Part shown: positions 33,332 through 42,076 of the stretch, in pieces
How the letters are laid out: each line of letters opens with the position of its first letter
Numbering within the stretch: position 1 is the first letter of the stretch
Assembly: GCF_014694405.1 (NCBI RefSeq)
Contig: NZ_JAAUWV010000039.1
Coordinates: 1 to 44,256, forward strand
Source: Pseudoalteromonas sp. S16_S37
GTDB lineage: Bacteria; Pseudomonadota; Gammaproteobacteria; Enterobacterales; Alteromonadaceae
Length of the DNA: 44,256 nt
Direction: 5' to 3'
The notes under the pieces: generated by a model
The model's input: the letters and a program-made list of their open reading frames with translations, nothing else
Databases searched by the model: none
Told to the model about the DNA's origin: nothing
Translations under genes and position numbers: made by a program

Positions 33332-33432
33332 TTATAAACGAACCTCGAACCGAGTTCTGAATTGATGTCGTGAACATCAGATTAGGACAACCTTTACATG
33401 TTGTATCCAAACCCCGCTTTGCGGGGTTTTTT
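33332..33432 (+). ncRNA. Candidate small regulatory RNA (~100 nt)
   Basis: After a TATAAT come three small hairpins: GAAC-...-GTTC (33340-33357), TGATGT-CGTGA-ACATCA (33363-33379) and GGACAAC-...-GTTGTATCC (33386-33409). Then follows a strong intrinsic terminator, AAACCCCGC (33409-33417) / GCGGGGTTT (33421-33429), and TTTTTT. No ORF with a ribosome-binding site lies inside. It is separated from the receptor gene by that gene's own terminator and ends about 330 bp before asd, so it is neither a 3' UTR nor an obvious riboswitch. I do not recognise a known RNA family. Confidence 0.5.
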
Positions 33433-33707
33433 ATTTTATCGTCATAACTTAATTAACTGAAAAGATAAGCTATTTTTTTATGTAATTGCCATTAAGTTGA
33501 TTGTGTGGTGTGTTAGCTTTAGAACCCTAAGTTTACTCAATACAAGACTTATTGGTAAGGGCAGTGAGCCGTAGATAGCGTATCAAGTAATGAATTAGTC
33601 CTACTCAGTTCCCAAATTCCACCTTTGTTGCCAACAAAAAACGTCACTAATTTAGAGAAAATAATATTCAATTTTGGCTAGTCGAACCCTCTCATATTTG
33701 TTATTTT

Positions 33708-33723
33708 GGACGTCTAGACTCAC
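33708..33723 (+). promoter_or_regulatory. MetJ-box-like site before asd
   Basis: GGACGTCT-AGACTCAC contains 11 contiguous bases (GACGTCTAGAC) of the tandem MetJ consensus AGACGTCT. It sits about 40 bp before the asd start, over the probable promoter. Aspartate semialdehyde feeds methionine synthesis, so the context fits. Confidence 0.45.
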
Positions 33724-33760
33724 GCAATGTCTATTAATTTTAAATGAAGGTAAAAATAAC

Positions 33761-34870
33761 ATGAATAAAGTAGGACTCGTTGGTTGGCGTGGTATGGTTG
33801 GCTCTGTGCTTATGCACAGAATGATGGAAGAGAATGATTTTGCACACATTGATGCGCACTTTTTTACGACATCACAAACTGGGCTTTTAGGCCCCGACTT
33901 TGCCGGTACTGCCAAACCACTACAAGATGCTAACGATGTAACGGCCTTGTCTGACATGGATATTATCATTTCATGTCAAGGTGGTGACTACACTAAATCA
34001 ATTTATCCTGCTTTGCGTGAATCAGGTTGGAATGGCTACTGGATAGATGCAGCGTCGGCATTGCGAATGGAGTCAGATAGCATAATCGTACTTGACCCAG
34101 TAAACAGCGATGTAATAAAGCAAGGGTTAGAGCAGGGCGTTAAAACATTTGTTGGCGGCAACTGTACGGTTTCTCTAATGCTACTTGCCTTAGGTGGTCT
34201 ATTTGAAAAAGACTTGGTTGAATGGGTAAGCCCTATGACATACCAAGCTGCATCAGGTGCAGGTGCGCGTAATATGCGCGAATTAATTGCACAAATGGGT
34301 GATATTCATGCATCAGTTGCAGAGTTGTTGAATGACCCAGGCTCTGCGATTTTAGAAATCGATAAGCTAGTTGCGAATAAGATTAAGTCAGATGATTTGC
34401 CGACAGACCAGTTTGGGGTGCCATTAGCTGGTAGTTTAATTCCTTGGATTGATGTTCCTATGGAGTCTGGTCAATCAAAAGAAGAATGGAAAGCTCAAGT
34501 TGAGGCAAATAAAATTTTGGGCTCTTCTAAATCTCCGATCCCTATTGATGGCCTATGCGTACGAATTGGTGCGATGCGTTGTCACTCACAAGCAATGACT
34601 ATCAAGCTTAGAAAAGATTTACCGGTCGATGAGATCGAACGTATTTTGGCATCTCATAATGACTGGGTTAAAGTTATCCCAAATGATCGTGATAAAACAG
34701 CACAGGAACTTACACCAGTAAACGTAACGGGGACTCTTGATATCCCTGTTGGACGTATTAGAAAACTCAGCATGGGCCCTGAATATATCAGTGCCTTTAC
34801 GGTAGGAGATCAACTGTTATGGGGCGCAGCAGAGCCGCTACGCCGTATGCTGCGAATTATTTTAAACTAA
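33761..34870 (+). CDS. asd: Aspartate-semialdehyde dehydrogenase
   Basis: Reduces beta-aspartyl phosphate to aspartate semialdehyde with NADPH, the branch point to lysine/diaminopimelate, threonine and methionine. The N-terminal [11 protein letters not shown] binds nucleotide, Cys135 in [10 protein letters not shown] is the nucleophile (same number as in E. coli), and RCHSQA carries the catalytic His. With 369 residues it has the normal length (E. coli 367). ATG 33761 has AAGG ten bases upstream; in-frame sequence back to 33674 is untranslated leader. It is a single gene with a strong terminator. Confidence 0.97.
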   Translation: MNKVGLVGWRGMVGSVLMHRMMEENDFAHIDAHFFTTSQTGLLGPDFAGTAKPLQDANDVTALSDMDIIISCQGGDYTKSIYPALRESGWNGYWIDAASALRMESDSIIVLDPVNSDVIKQGLEQGVKTFVGGNCTVSLMLLALGGLFEKDLVEWVSPMTYQAASGAGARNMRELIAQMGDIHASVAELLNDPGSAILEIDKLVANKIKSDDLPTDQFGVPLAGSLIPWIDVPMESGQSKEEWKAQVEANKILGSSKSPIPIDGLCVRIGAMRCHSQAMTIKLRKDLPVDEIERILASHNDWVKVIPNDRDKTAQELTPVNVTGTLDIPVGRIRKLSMGPEYISAFTVGDQLLWGAAEPLRRMLRIILN

Positions 34871-34883
34871 ATGCTAAAAACAT

Positions 34884-34906
34884 AAGGCGCTTCAAGCGCC
34901 TTTTTT
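34884..34906 (+). terminator. Intrinsic terminator after asd
   Basis: AAGGCGCT and AGCGCCTT around a short loop run into TTTTTT, between the convergent asd and DUF4240 genes; the A-run on the other side is weak. Confidence 0.85.
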
Positions 34907-35411
34907 ATTTTTGCTGCCAATATTTAGCAAACAGTAGCGGAAACCGCTCTTTTAGTAACTTGGGCTTATTTTTAAACTTTTTGCCTTGCGGCTGAAAATT
35001 CACCACGTTGTGGTAGGGGAGTTCTTCGCCTGTAATGTCTTCATACAATAAACCTGCTACCAAATCGAGTTCGTCACAGTAAGGGGCGGGCAGGCCGTCA
35101 TTCATTGGAACATGGTCATAATTAGCTAAACTATCAGGGTTACTCAATATCTGTTCTAGATTAGTCTTTCCTTGTAATATCAACCAATTACAAAAATCTA
35201 AAAAGTCATACTCGCTATTACAACCACACATAACATAGGCAAATGCCCAGTTATCCCAATGCCATAACTTACGCAGTTGTTGGGTGTAGAGTATGTCAAA
35301 CTCCGCTATCTCTTGTTTATCTAAGGCTGAAAGTGCAGTTCTCAACGCAAGGTTTACATCATCATCATTTTGCACTGTAGAAATAATTTGCCAGAAAGTA
35401 TCAATATTCAT
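34905..35411 (-). CDS. DUF4240 domain-containing protein
   Basis: A 168-residue cytosolic protein of family DUF4240. The typical N-terminus MNIDTFWQIISTVQ, the core EFDILYTQQLRKLWHWDNWAFAYVM and FLDFCNWLILQGKTNLEQIL support this. The function is unknown; relatives occur widely and are sometimes near polymorphic-toxin genes, but none is seen here. Convergent with asd and sharing the terminator region, divergent from the methyltransferase gene. Confidence 0.8.
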   Translation of the reverse strand: MNIDTFWQIISTVQNDDDVNLALRTALSALDKQEIAEFDILYTQQLRKLWHWDNWAFAYVMCGCNSEYDFLDFCNWLILQGKTNLEQILSNPDSLANYDHVPMNDGLPAPYCDELDLVAGLLYEDITGEELPYHNVVNFQPQGKKFKNKPKLLKERFPLLFAKYWQQK

Positions 35412-35535
35412 TTATAAACTTTTCATGCTTAATATGGTGAGATCTTACCATAGCTTGCAAAACAAGCGCACCTCTATAGACGTGCTGCCGTTATTGTTGT
35501 AGATTCGCGTGGCATATATAAAAGAGTGAAAAACG

Positions 35536-36060
35536 ATGTTTGATAGTGGATTTGCCTGTATTGGATTAACTAACCCTAAAAGCCCAAGTAATGTTGGCGC
35601 AGTGATGCGAGCAGCAGGGTGTTATGGTGTCAATTCTGTGTTTTATACAGGTAAGCGATTTGAAAATGCGCGAAAGTTCACAACCGACACCAAAAAGGTA
35701 TATCAAAGCATACCTCTCATCGGTGCTCAGTCTTTAGGTGATGTTATACCACTAGGCGCTACACCTGTCGCGATAGAGCTTATTGAGGGTGCAAAACCAC
35801 TTACCGAATATGTTCACCCAAAAAGTGCATTCTATATGTTTGGTCCAGAAGACGGCTCTCTTGATAAAGAAACCCTTAAGCTGTGCCAAGACGTTATTTA
35901 TGTTCCCACTCAAGGCTGTATGAATCTAGCGGCAACCGTGAACGTTGTTCTTTACGACCGGTTATTGAAATCAGGTGTAACCTTTAATCATGACGAAATA
36001 ATTCGCAACAGCCGAGACAATAACAACAACATAGTATTAACGGATTTGTTGGCTAAGTAG
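35536..36060 (+). CDS. SPOUT/TrmH-family RNA methyltransferase
   Basis: A 174-residue methyltransferase of the SpoU class, expected to 2'-O-methylate a ribose in tRNA or rRNA using S-adenosylmethionine. Motif 1 is NPKSPSNVGAVMRAAGCYG near residue 13, motif 2 is FGPEDGSL near residue 98 and motif 3 is GCMNLAATVNVVLYDRL near residue 128; together they form the trefoil knot. No N-terminal substrate-binding domain is present, so it resembles the minimal TrmL/TrmH-like group. Its stop codon directly abuts the stop of the convergent TPR gene. Confidence 0.9.
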   Translation: MFDSGFACIGLTNPKSPSNVGAVMRAAGCYGVNSVFYTGKRFENARKFTTDTKKVYQSIPLIGAQSLGDVIPLGATPVAIELIEGAKPLTEYVHPKSAFYMFGPEDGSLDKETLKLCQDVIYVPTQGCMNLAATVNVVLYDRLLKSGVTFNHDEIIRNSRDNNNNIVLTDLLAK

Positions 36061-37086
36061 TTACCAATTACAGCTTAATACTTTGTTAAACCAAGTTTTA
36101 TTTTCAAATTTTTTGGTTGCGATATGCTCGACAATGGGTACCTCAATACCAATGAGCGATGCCAAGTGAATTTTAATCAGTGTTTTTAGCTGAGGCCCTG
36201 CTAACTTATTAAATTCAATAATTAATTCTTTGTTTTGCTGGTCGGTAAGTTTGACACCTTGGGTATATTGATATGCCGAATTGACCCAAAATAAATAGGC
36301 TTTTTTCGACTCATCTGGGTATTCATCAGAGAGCTGTGAAATATGCGGATATAATCGCAAAAAATCGATACTTTTGTTTTGCAAAACAAAAGTGAACAGC
36401 AGATTTATACCCGAATTTATATGGCCAGAGTGGTTATTCGCTAATTGAAATGCGGTTAAGGCCTCTCGAAAATGTGCTTCGGCTTCTTTTATATTGCCTT
36501 GGTCCATGGCAATAGTGCCAAGGTTGTTGTTGATTGTTGCCATTGCGCGCACGTCATCAAGTCGCATAGCGATGTTGGATGCCTCTGAATAAATAGACTT
36601 CGCAAGCGTGTAGTCTTTTTTATATCTGGCAACAATCGCACTACTTATCAATAAAGAGATCCGTTGGCTAGACTTATCTGCATGCTTCAGCGCACATGAG
36701 AAAACATGTTGTGCAGCGTCAAAATAGTTTGTTTTTCTTAGCCAAATACCCGTACCACTTAATATTGCCACTATTGTTTCCGAAAAAGCGGGTTTTTCAT
36801 CCAATTTGAATAAGGTCTCTAATATTGGGTCTATGTCATCAAGATAGTTGAGTGTCAGTGAGGTTCTAAGCTTCAATACGTGAAATGCGACTTGCTGCTC
36901 ATCAGGTAACTTATCAACGTTAGATATTTTATTGAGAATAGCTAAAGATTGCTCTGGATCTGAGCGCATAAAATACTGTGCGCGAGATATTTCATATTCA
37001 GGATCTGTATTAGATGAAGCCGTACTCAATGTACTCATTATCATGCAATAGCAGAAAAACAATAACGAAGCGGCTTTGTACAACAA
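36061..37086 (-). CDS. Exported TPR-repeat protein
   Basis: A 341-residue protein with a signal peptide (LLFFCYCMIMSTLSTASS) and several tetratricopeptide-like repeats, clearest in ATINNNLGTIAMDQGNIKEA and its continuation. In related marine bacteria such TPR regions (the N-terminus EISRAQYFMRSDPEQSLAIL) often precede a GGDEF diguanylate cyclase or a kinase; here no such domain follows, so this could be a free-standing or truncated sensor. The start is uncertain: TTG 37086 or TTG 37083, neither with a strong ribosome-binding site. Cys residues near the C-terminus (SCNW) are unexplained. Confidence 0.75.
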   Translation of the reverse strand: MLYKAASLLFFCYCMIMSTLSTASSNTDPEYEISRAQYFMRSDPEQSLAILNKISNVDKLPDEQQVAFHVLKLRTSLTLNYLDDIDPILETLFKLDEKPAFSETIVAILSGTGIWLRKTNYFDAAQHVFSCALKHADKSSQRISLLISSAIVARYKKDYTLAKSIYSEASNIAMRLDDVRAMATINNNLGTIAMDQGNIKEAEAHFREALTAFQLANNHSGHINSGINLLFTFVLQNKSIDFLRLYPHISQLSDEYPDESKKAYLFWVNSAYQYTQGVKLTDQQNKELIIEFNKLAGPQLKTLIKIHLASLIGIEVPIVEHIATKKFENKTWFNKVLSCNW

Positions 37087-37431
37087 GAAACACCATCATA
37101 AGAGTTTGAATATGGTTAATTATAGATTGCGCAATAATATGATCAAGCTTATTAACAATAAGTCCGATACTGCCTAGTATTGGACTTAGCTGGTGACATC
37201 TACACATAGATGGAGATAACGGTAAACGGATATACGTAACATCCCATAATTTACGTTATGTTAAATGATGTAATCTATTAAAGTCGAACTCCATTGATGC
37301 TGATTTATTTAAGATATTTTTGAGTGACTTTATGCGTAGTCAACGTAGATAAGTGAATAAGATCAACTGTTCTAACGCTAACTATCTAGGAAACTAAAAT
37401 TGAGTGTACTTCAAAATCAATAGCGTTATTA
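37087..37431. other. Intergenic region with an inverted repeat
   Basis: About 345 bp. AAGTCC-G-ATACT (37160-37171) and AGTAT-T-GGACTT (37176-37187) form a 12-bp stem with one G-T pair around GCCT. It has no T-run on either strand. Otherwise I see no gene. Confidence 0.5.
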
Positions 37432-37459
37432 AAAAAGCGCCTTCTCGTTGAAAGGCGCA
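37432..37459 (-). terminator. Intrinsic terminator after the astacin protease gene
   Basis: On the minus strand GCGCCTT and AAGGCGC arms are followed by TTTTTT, directly after the stop. Confidence 0.88.
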
Positions 37460-37466
37460 AATTTAG

Positions 37467-39380
37467 TTATTTTTTCAAAGTAAACTGATATTGCCCTGTT
37501 GATTGACTGTCCCAGCTGTATATTTTGAAGCGGTAGTAGCCATACGGTGCTTGATATTCAATTTTTTCAATAGACTGTGGCTGGGTTGATGATTTAACGA
37601 CTTCCCATTGTTGTTTGTCTTCATTCCAAACCTCTAGGCCTAACTCCAAATCAGCCTGGTTATCACCATTTAATAGTCCGGTTAGGTTGCCTCCTTGGTA
37701 TTCAAACCACTGACCATTTGGCTGAATGTCCACTTCGTCTCGTGTTGATATTTCACCCACATATGTTTCACTATTATCATTGCTACCTTTTAGGTCTACC
37801 CGCAAAGCGGTATTGCTTACTTCGGTGTTCGCGTAAACATAAATGTAATAGGTTGCGTTTTGCGCTGAGGTTGAACAGTGCTCATTGTTGTTAGATGTTG
37901 CGCTTACGCAATCATAGTTTTGGCGGTTAGCATGAGCCCCACTTCTGACATAGAGATCTGCGTTGCCCTCACCACCCTTTAAGTTAAATTCTACTGAGCT
38001 GTAGCTATTATCAGCTGTTACTTTAAAACACATACCCGTATCTGCAGCGATGTTTTTAAGTGTAACAGTGGTGTTTGGCGTAAGCGCGTGTGCCTTACAA
38101 CTGCCATCAACTGGGTCGTCATCTTTTAATTCAACTTCAGCGCTGAGTGTTAAGTCATCAAAGTCGCTGTATGCATAAACGTTAATGTAATAGTTTCCTG
38201 CGGTGGTAGCAGATATGCACTCTTCGTTGGCGTTTTCGCCATCTGACTTACAATCATAGTTATGCTGCGTTGCAATTTGACCTTTGCGAACAAATAAATC
38301 TGCATCTCCATTATTGCCAGTTGTTGTGATGCGGTAGCGCTTTGCATTTGCACCCAGCGTTAGCTTAAAGCATTGTGACTGCCCTTTTCTTGCTGACAAC
38401 GTTAATGATTGATTGTTTTCAATCACACTGACCGAACATTCAATAATAGGATCTGGTGTATCATACAAATAAGCTACGGCAGCAATATCGCCTTGGCTTA
38501 AGCGTTGGCCATTTCCTACATTGTACTCATTCACGTTCGTATCCAATATCTCGATGGTACGACGACCCCCTATACCAAACGCATTGATGCGATAATGCAT
38601 AATTGAATCATAGTCATATTGACCATGTGCTTTACCTTGGTAGTTTGAAATGCGCTGAAAGTTGTATGCCATACTACTTGAGATATTGCCCCATAACAGA
38701 CGGATGTAATTATCTCTGTCTGGGCGAGTTTGTTCATGAAATAGCCCGACCGCATGACCAATTTCATGCACAGCTGCACCGCGTCCACAGTTATTGGCAA
38801 GCGTAATTGTTTGTGCGCCACCTGAGCGACCAATCCAGGAACTACACCCACCACCGTTTTGAACGATTACATAATCGCGTTGGTTGGTGCGTGGCACCAG
38901 TCGAATACTGGTATTGGCGTGCCAATGCTCAACGGCGTACTGAAAGTCTCTACGCGCCTGAGCACCAAGGCTTCCATCAATAACATAAGGGATAACGCCG
39001 TTTGGCCATTTGTAACTTGAGTCTAAATGCCTCACAGTACCCTGTATAGAGTCAAAATCACGATGTACATTATTAACACTGGGTGATGAGTTAATGTTTA
39101 AGTGATAGCCGCGCTGTTTTAAGGTGTCTGTATGGCCCAAGATCATGTCACTCACATAGCCATAACCGCCTATATCTACTACGTTTATCAAGCTGCCATC
39201 TTTGTTTTGTATGGTATATGTTTCACGCCCTTCAGATGAATAGCCAAATAAAGATTCTCCTTTGTCGAGGTTTGGTTCGGGTGAATAGATAGGGATCCAC
39301 TCTCCCGCTAATGTAGACAATGAGCAAGCTAACAAACTCACTGTTATTAGATGCGTTATCAATTGTTTCATCTTTATCAT
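37467..39380 (-). CDS. Secreted astacin-family (M12A) zinc metalloprotease with C-terminal PPC domains
   Basis: A 637-residue extracellular protease. After a signal peptide (to about residue 25) and a propeptide comes the astacin domain (about 120-315) with the full zinc motif HEIGHAVGLFHEQTRPDRD (His205, Glu206, His209, His215) and the Met-turn SIMHY. Two bacterial pre-peptidase C-terminal domains follow (about 325-420 and 430-535, each with ADLYVR-like and YYI-V-YA segments) and a third more divergent one to the end. PPC domains are usually removed on maturation or aid secretion. Cysteines are frequent and probably form disulfides. AAGGA precedes the ATG. It is divergent from the amine oxidase gene. 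Confidence 0.94.
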   Translation of the reverse strand: MIKMKQLITHLITVSLLACSLSTLAGEWIPIYSPEPNLDKGESLFGYSSEGRETYTIQNKDGSLINVVDIGGYGYVSDMILGHTDTLKQRGYHLNINSSPSVNNVHRDFDSIQGTVRHLDSSYKWPNGVIPYVIDGSLGAQARRDFQYAVEHWHANTSIRLVPRTNQRDYVIVQNGGGCSSWIGRSGGAQTITLANNCGRGAAVHEIGHAVGLFHEQTRPDRDNYIRLLWGNISSSMAYNFQRISNYQGKAHGQYDYDSIMHYRINAFGIGGRRTIEILDTNVNEYNVGNGQRLSQGDIAAVAYLYDTPDPIIECSVSVIENNQSLTLSARKGQSQCFKLTLGANAKRYRITTTGNNGDADLFVRKGQIATQHNYDCKSDGENANEECISATTAGNYYINVYAYSDFDDLTLSAEVELKDDDPVDGSCKAHALTPNTTVTLKNIAADTGMCFKVTADNSYSSVEFNLKGGEGNADLYVRSGAHANRQNYDCVSATSNNNEHCSTSAQNATYYIYVYANTEVSNTALRVDLKGSNDNSETYVGEISTRDEVDIQPNGQWFEYQGGNLTGLLNGDNQADLELGLEVWNEDKQQWEVVKSSTQPQSIEKIEYQAPYGYYRFKIYSWDSQSTGQYQFTLKK

Positions 39381-39574
39381 TAAAAAAGTCCTTGGTAGTA
39401 ATTATAAATTTTGTTGCTAAGTGTTAACTAAGGCTGATTTTGTTTAATACGCTTTGATTCCCAATCAAAGACAGCGGCTAACTTAAGATGGGTTGTATAC
39501 AAATTTTTGATGTTTTTATAAAAATAAAGTGACAAAAATAACTATTTTATTGTGATTTATATAAATAATTTCAA

Positions 39575-39679
39575 TTAGTTAGAGTGTCGTGAATAATTGG
39601 ATTTAAGCAGTGGGCCAGCAACTTCTTCGCGAAAAGCCAGATCTAAGGTGGCCAACGGTATGCTGCAGCAAATGTTTAT
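39575..39679 (-). pseudogene. Possible remnant of a coding sequence
   Basis: A minus-strand frame reads IPLATLDLAFREEVAGPLL then KSNYSRHSN and TAA. It looks protein-like in composition but has no start codon with a ribosome-binding site; an in-frame stop lies just upstream. I recognise no family, and it may be a dispersed repeat rather than a gene. Confidence 0.25.
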
Positions 39680-39949
39680 TTATAAAAGGAACGAACAAAT
39701 TAGAAAAAGTAACGTTAATAAAACTATATATATTTCAGGTGCTTTTTTGTTTTAGAGCAAAAAAATCGCTTTGTAATGCTCTGTAACACACATTTATTTA
39801 CATACCTGCTACATTTATTAAGGTCTACAGGGAGAGGCGTGACGGCATGCATACTTAAAGGAATAAGTTCGCAGTACTTGCCCAACAGTAAACCCTAAAA
39901 AACTAAAGATTGAACTTTGTAACTTAAGCAAACGGTGCACATGTTTGGC

Positions 39950-39974
39950 GGCCACATTTGGTTGGGCCACATTT
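39950..39974. repeat. 10-bp direct repeat before the oxidase-decarboxylase unit
   Basis: GGCCACATTT occurs twice with a 5-base spacer (GGTTG). It could be a binding site for a regulator using direct repeats. Confidence 0.4.
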
Positions 39975-40050
39975 TGCTAAGTCATGCCTTGGCGGTACCG
40001 AACTGGTCGTTAAGTTGCTAATAAACAGATAACAAATCAAGGAAATAACA

Positions 40051-42018
40051 ATGACCCATTGTAAACTTGGCAGTGAAATCGATTATAAAACTATCCCCGA
40101 TTCAGTTGATATTGCGATTGTTGGTGCGGGTATGTCTGGCCTGTACAGTGCGTGGAGATTGCAAAACGAGACAAATGAAAATGATTTTGTCATTCTTGAG
40201 CGCTCCGATAGAACGGGCGGCCGTTTAGACTCCGACCTTATTAAGTTTAAAAATCAGAAAACAGGCCCTAACCAGCCAGACACGATTACAGTAAAAGAAG
40301 AACAAGGTGGCATGCGATTTTTGTTTGATGGCATGGACGACTTAATGGCTTTGTTCTTAAAGTTGGATTTACAAGACGAAATCGTTCCGTTCCCGATGAA
40401 CAGTGGCGGTAACAACCGTTTGTATTTTCGTGGTCAAAGCTTTTCAGTGAACGAAGCAAAAGAGGATAACTATGCTATTTGGTCTGAACTTTATAATTTA
40501 GACCAACCAGAGCAAAGTATGAATCCAACTGAAATTGTGAATGTTGTTTTTAACCGTATTTTACAAGCTAATCCACAGTTTAACGAGCGTCCAAAAGTAA
40601 AAGGCCCATCGTTTTGGCAAGATTTCCGTTTAGAGTGTAAGTGGAAGGGTAAAGGTCTAAACGAGTGGTCTTTATGGGATCTTTTCTCTGATATGGGCTA
40701 TTCGCAAGAGTGTATTACTATGCTCTATCGTGCACTTGGGTTTAATGGCACGTTTTTATCAAAAATGAACGCAGGTGTTGCATATCAGCTACTTGAAGAT
40801 TTTCCTGCAGATGCAAATTTCCGCACCTTTAAAGACGGCTTCAGTACCTTGCCAAATGCGTTAGTTAAGGACATCGGTGAAAAGCGTATCCATTTAAAAA
40901 CCGAAATTGAGGCAATTGATTACGATAAAAACTGCAAAGAATATATTCTGCGTTACACACGGACAGAAAAAGATGGTTGCTATGTGACGGGAACTCTTCG
41001 CGCTAAAAAGGTTATTTTAGGGCTACCTCGGCTTGCTTTAGAGCGCTTATTCGTGGGTTCAAACGCCTTCAATGAACTACCAAAAGAAGAGTCTAAGAAA
41101 ATTTGGAATACGCTGCAAACCGCAACAAATCAGCCGCTACTTAAAATTAACCTGTACTACGATACACCATGGTGGGCAACAGGTATTACAGGCCGCCCTG
41201 CTGTTGAATTTGGTCCTAACTTTGCAGATTTACCAACTGGTTCGGTATATCCATTTTATGCTGTTAATGAACCGCTTGTTGCCGCGCTCATGTATCAAGA
41301 ACGTAAAACTCATCCAGATAAAGAGACACAGGCTAAGTTGGATGAAATCAACGCGAAAAAATACGACCGCCCTGCTGCACTGACAATTTACTGCGACTAC
41401 TTGAATATTAATTTCTGGAGCACGCTGCAAAACAAAGGTGAGTTGTATCACAACCCAAATCAAGATCAGTACGTATGTGAAGTGCCATCAGATATCTACC
41501 CTGCATCAGTGGCCGTTGTAGAGCAAGCGACGGCGTTCTTTAAAGATATTTTCGACACACGTTACGTGCCGCAACCCGTTTTAACAAGTGCGCGCATCTG
41601 GGAAGGCAGCGTTGATTTTGACTTACCTATGAGCCAGCAGTTTGGCTATGGTGTGCATCAGTGGGCTGTTGGCGCTGATGATAAACAAGTCATGGCGGAT
41701 TTAACAGAGCCTCTTCCTAACCTATTCACTTGCGGAGAAGCTTTCTCTGACTATCAAGGTTGGGTTGAAGGCGCATTGCGCTCTACCGACTTAGTGCTAG
41801 AAAAAGGCTTCGGATTGAAGCCATTTGACGAGCTTTACAAAGAGCAAACTGGCGTTGCGCCATCACTTGCAATTAAGGCTGCCTACGAAGAAAACGCATC
41901 GCGATTGATTCATGAGTATATTGATCCAAAACTAAGCCTGAGTGATGCACCAGTAGACGACACTGTTGATAGAACAAGCGTTATCGGTGTGAGCTTAACC
42001 TACTTTGACAAAGCTTAA
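40051..42018 (+). CDS. FAD-dependent amine/L-amino-acid oxidase
   Basis: A 655-residue flavoprotein of the amine oxidase family, expected to oxidise an amine or L-amino acid to the imine (then 2-oxoacid or aldehyde), with H2O2 as by-product. The dinucleotide-binding motif is IAIVGAGMSGL (residues 21-31), followed by LERSDRTGGRLDS, and the C-terminal FAD motif is CGEAFSDYQGWVEGALRS (about 561-578). There is no signal peptide, so it is probably cytosolic or released by lysis. The downstream 2-oxoacid decarboxylase argues for an L-amino acid substrate; marine Pseudoalteromonas make antibacterial L-amino-acid oxidases. The specific substrate is not readable. AAGGA precedes the ATG. Confidence 0.88.
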   Translation: MTHCKLGSEIDYKTIPDSVDIAIVGAGMSGLYSAWRLQNETNENDFVILERSDRTGGRLDSDLIKFKNQKTGPNQPDTITVKEEQGGMRFLFDGMDDLMALFLKLDLQDEIVPFPMNSGGNNRLYFRGQSFSVNEAKEDNYAIWSELYNLDQPEQSMNPTEIVNVVFNRILQANPQFNERPKVKGPSFWQDFRLECKWKGKGLNEWSLWDLFSDMGYSQECITMLYRALGFNGTFLSKMNAGVAYQLLEDFPADANFRTFKDGFSTLPNALVKDIGEKRIHLKTEIEAIDYDKNCKEYILRYTRTEKDGCYVTGTLRAKKVILGLPRLALERLFVGSNAFNELPKEESKKIWNTLQTATNQPLLKINLYYDTPWWATGITGRPAVEFGPNFADLPTGSVYPFYAVNEPLVAALMYQERKTHPDKETQAKLDEINAKKYDRPAALTIYCDYLNINFWSTLQNKGELYHNPNQDQYVCEVPSDIYPASVAVVEQATAFFKDIFDTRYVPQPVLTSARIWEGSVDFDLPMSQQFGYGVHQWAVGADDKQVMADLTEPLPNLFTCGEAFSDYQGWVEGALRSTDLVLEKGFGLKPFDELYKEQTGVAPSLAIKAAYEENASRLIHEYIDPKLSLSDAPVDDTVDRTSVIGVSLTYFDKA

Positions 42019-42029
42019 TTAGACCAATT

Positions 42030-42053
42030 GGGGGCCTTGCGCCTCCTTTTTTT
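42030..42053 (+). terminator. Terminator or attenuator between oxidase and decarboxylase genes
   Basis: GGGGGC (42030-42035) and GCCTCC (42041-42046), with one G-T pair, run into seven T. It ends 23 bp before the decarboxylase start, so only part of the transcripts would continue. Confidence 0.7.
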
Positions 42054-42076
42054 ATCCTAATGTCTCGAGAATAAAT

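Larger units (their letters stand above)
33154..33707. other. Intergenic region with a small-RNA candidate and the asd upstream region
   Basis: About 600 bp separate the receptor terminator from asd. They hold the structured transcript candidate at 33332-33432 and, from 33433, an AT-rich stretch in which I see no convincing gene. A 32-codon frame on the minus strand (33553-33651) starting GTG has no family likeness. Confidence 0.5.
39381..40050. other. Divergent promoter region between protease and oxidase genes
   Basis: About 670 bp, strongly AT-rich at 39500-39600. It contains a possible coding remnant on the minus strand (39575-39679) and a 10-bp direct repeat GGCCACATTT at 39950-39959 and 39965-39974, 15 bp apart, about 80 bp before the oxidase start. 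Both divergent promoters must lie here; none is sharp enough to mark. Confidence 0.5.

Noticed and set aside
33553..33651. A 32-codon minus-strand frame starting GTG (MTFFVGNKGGIWELS...)
   Set aside because: No ribosome-binding site, no family likeness, and it lies in an AT-rich spacer; too weak to call a gene.
33680..33700. GGGTTCGACTAGCC on the minus strand resembles a tRNA T-arm
   Set aside because: The stem bases do not pair, and no acceptor, D or anticodon arm is found on either side.
33154..33760. A lysine riboswitch before asd
   Set aside because: The structured segment is only about 100 nt, lacks the known lysine-riboswitch core sequences, and its terminator lies over 300 bp before asd.
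37010..37207. A hydrophobic minus-strand ORF (MMVFLVVQSRFVIVFLLL) overlapping the TPR gene start
   Set aside because: It runs in another frame through the TPR protein's signal peptide and stops soon after; the TPR frame already has its own signal peptide, so a frameshift need not be invoked.
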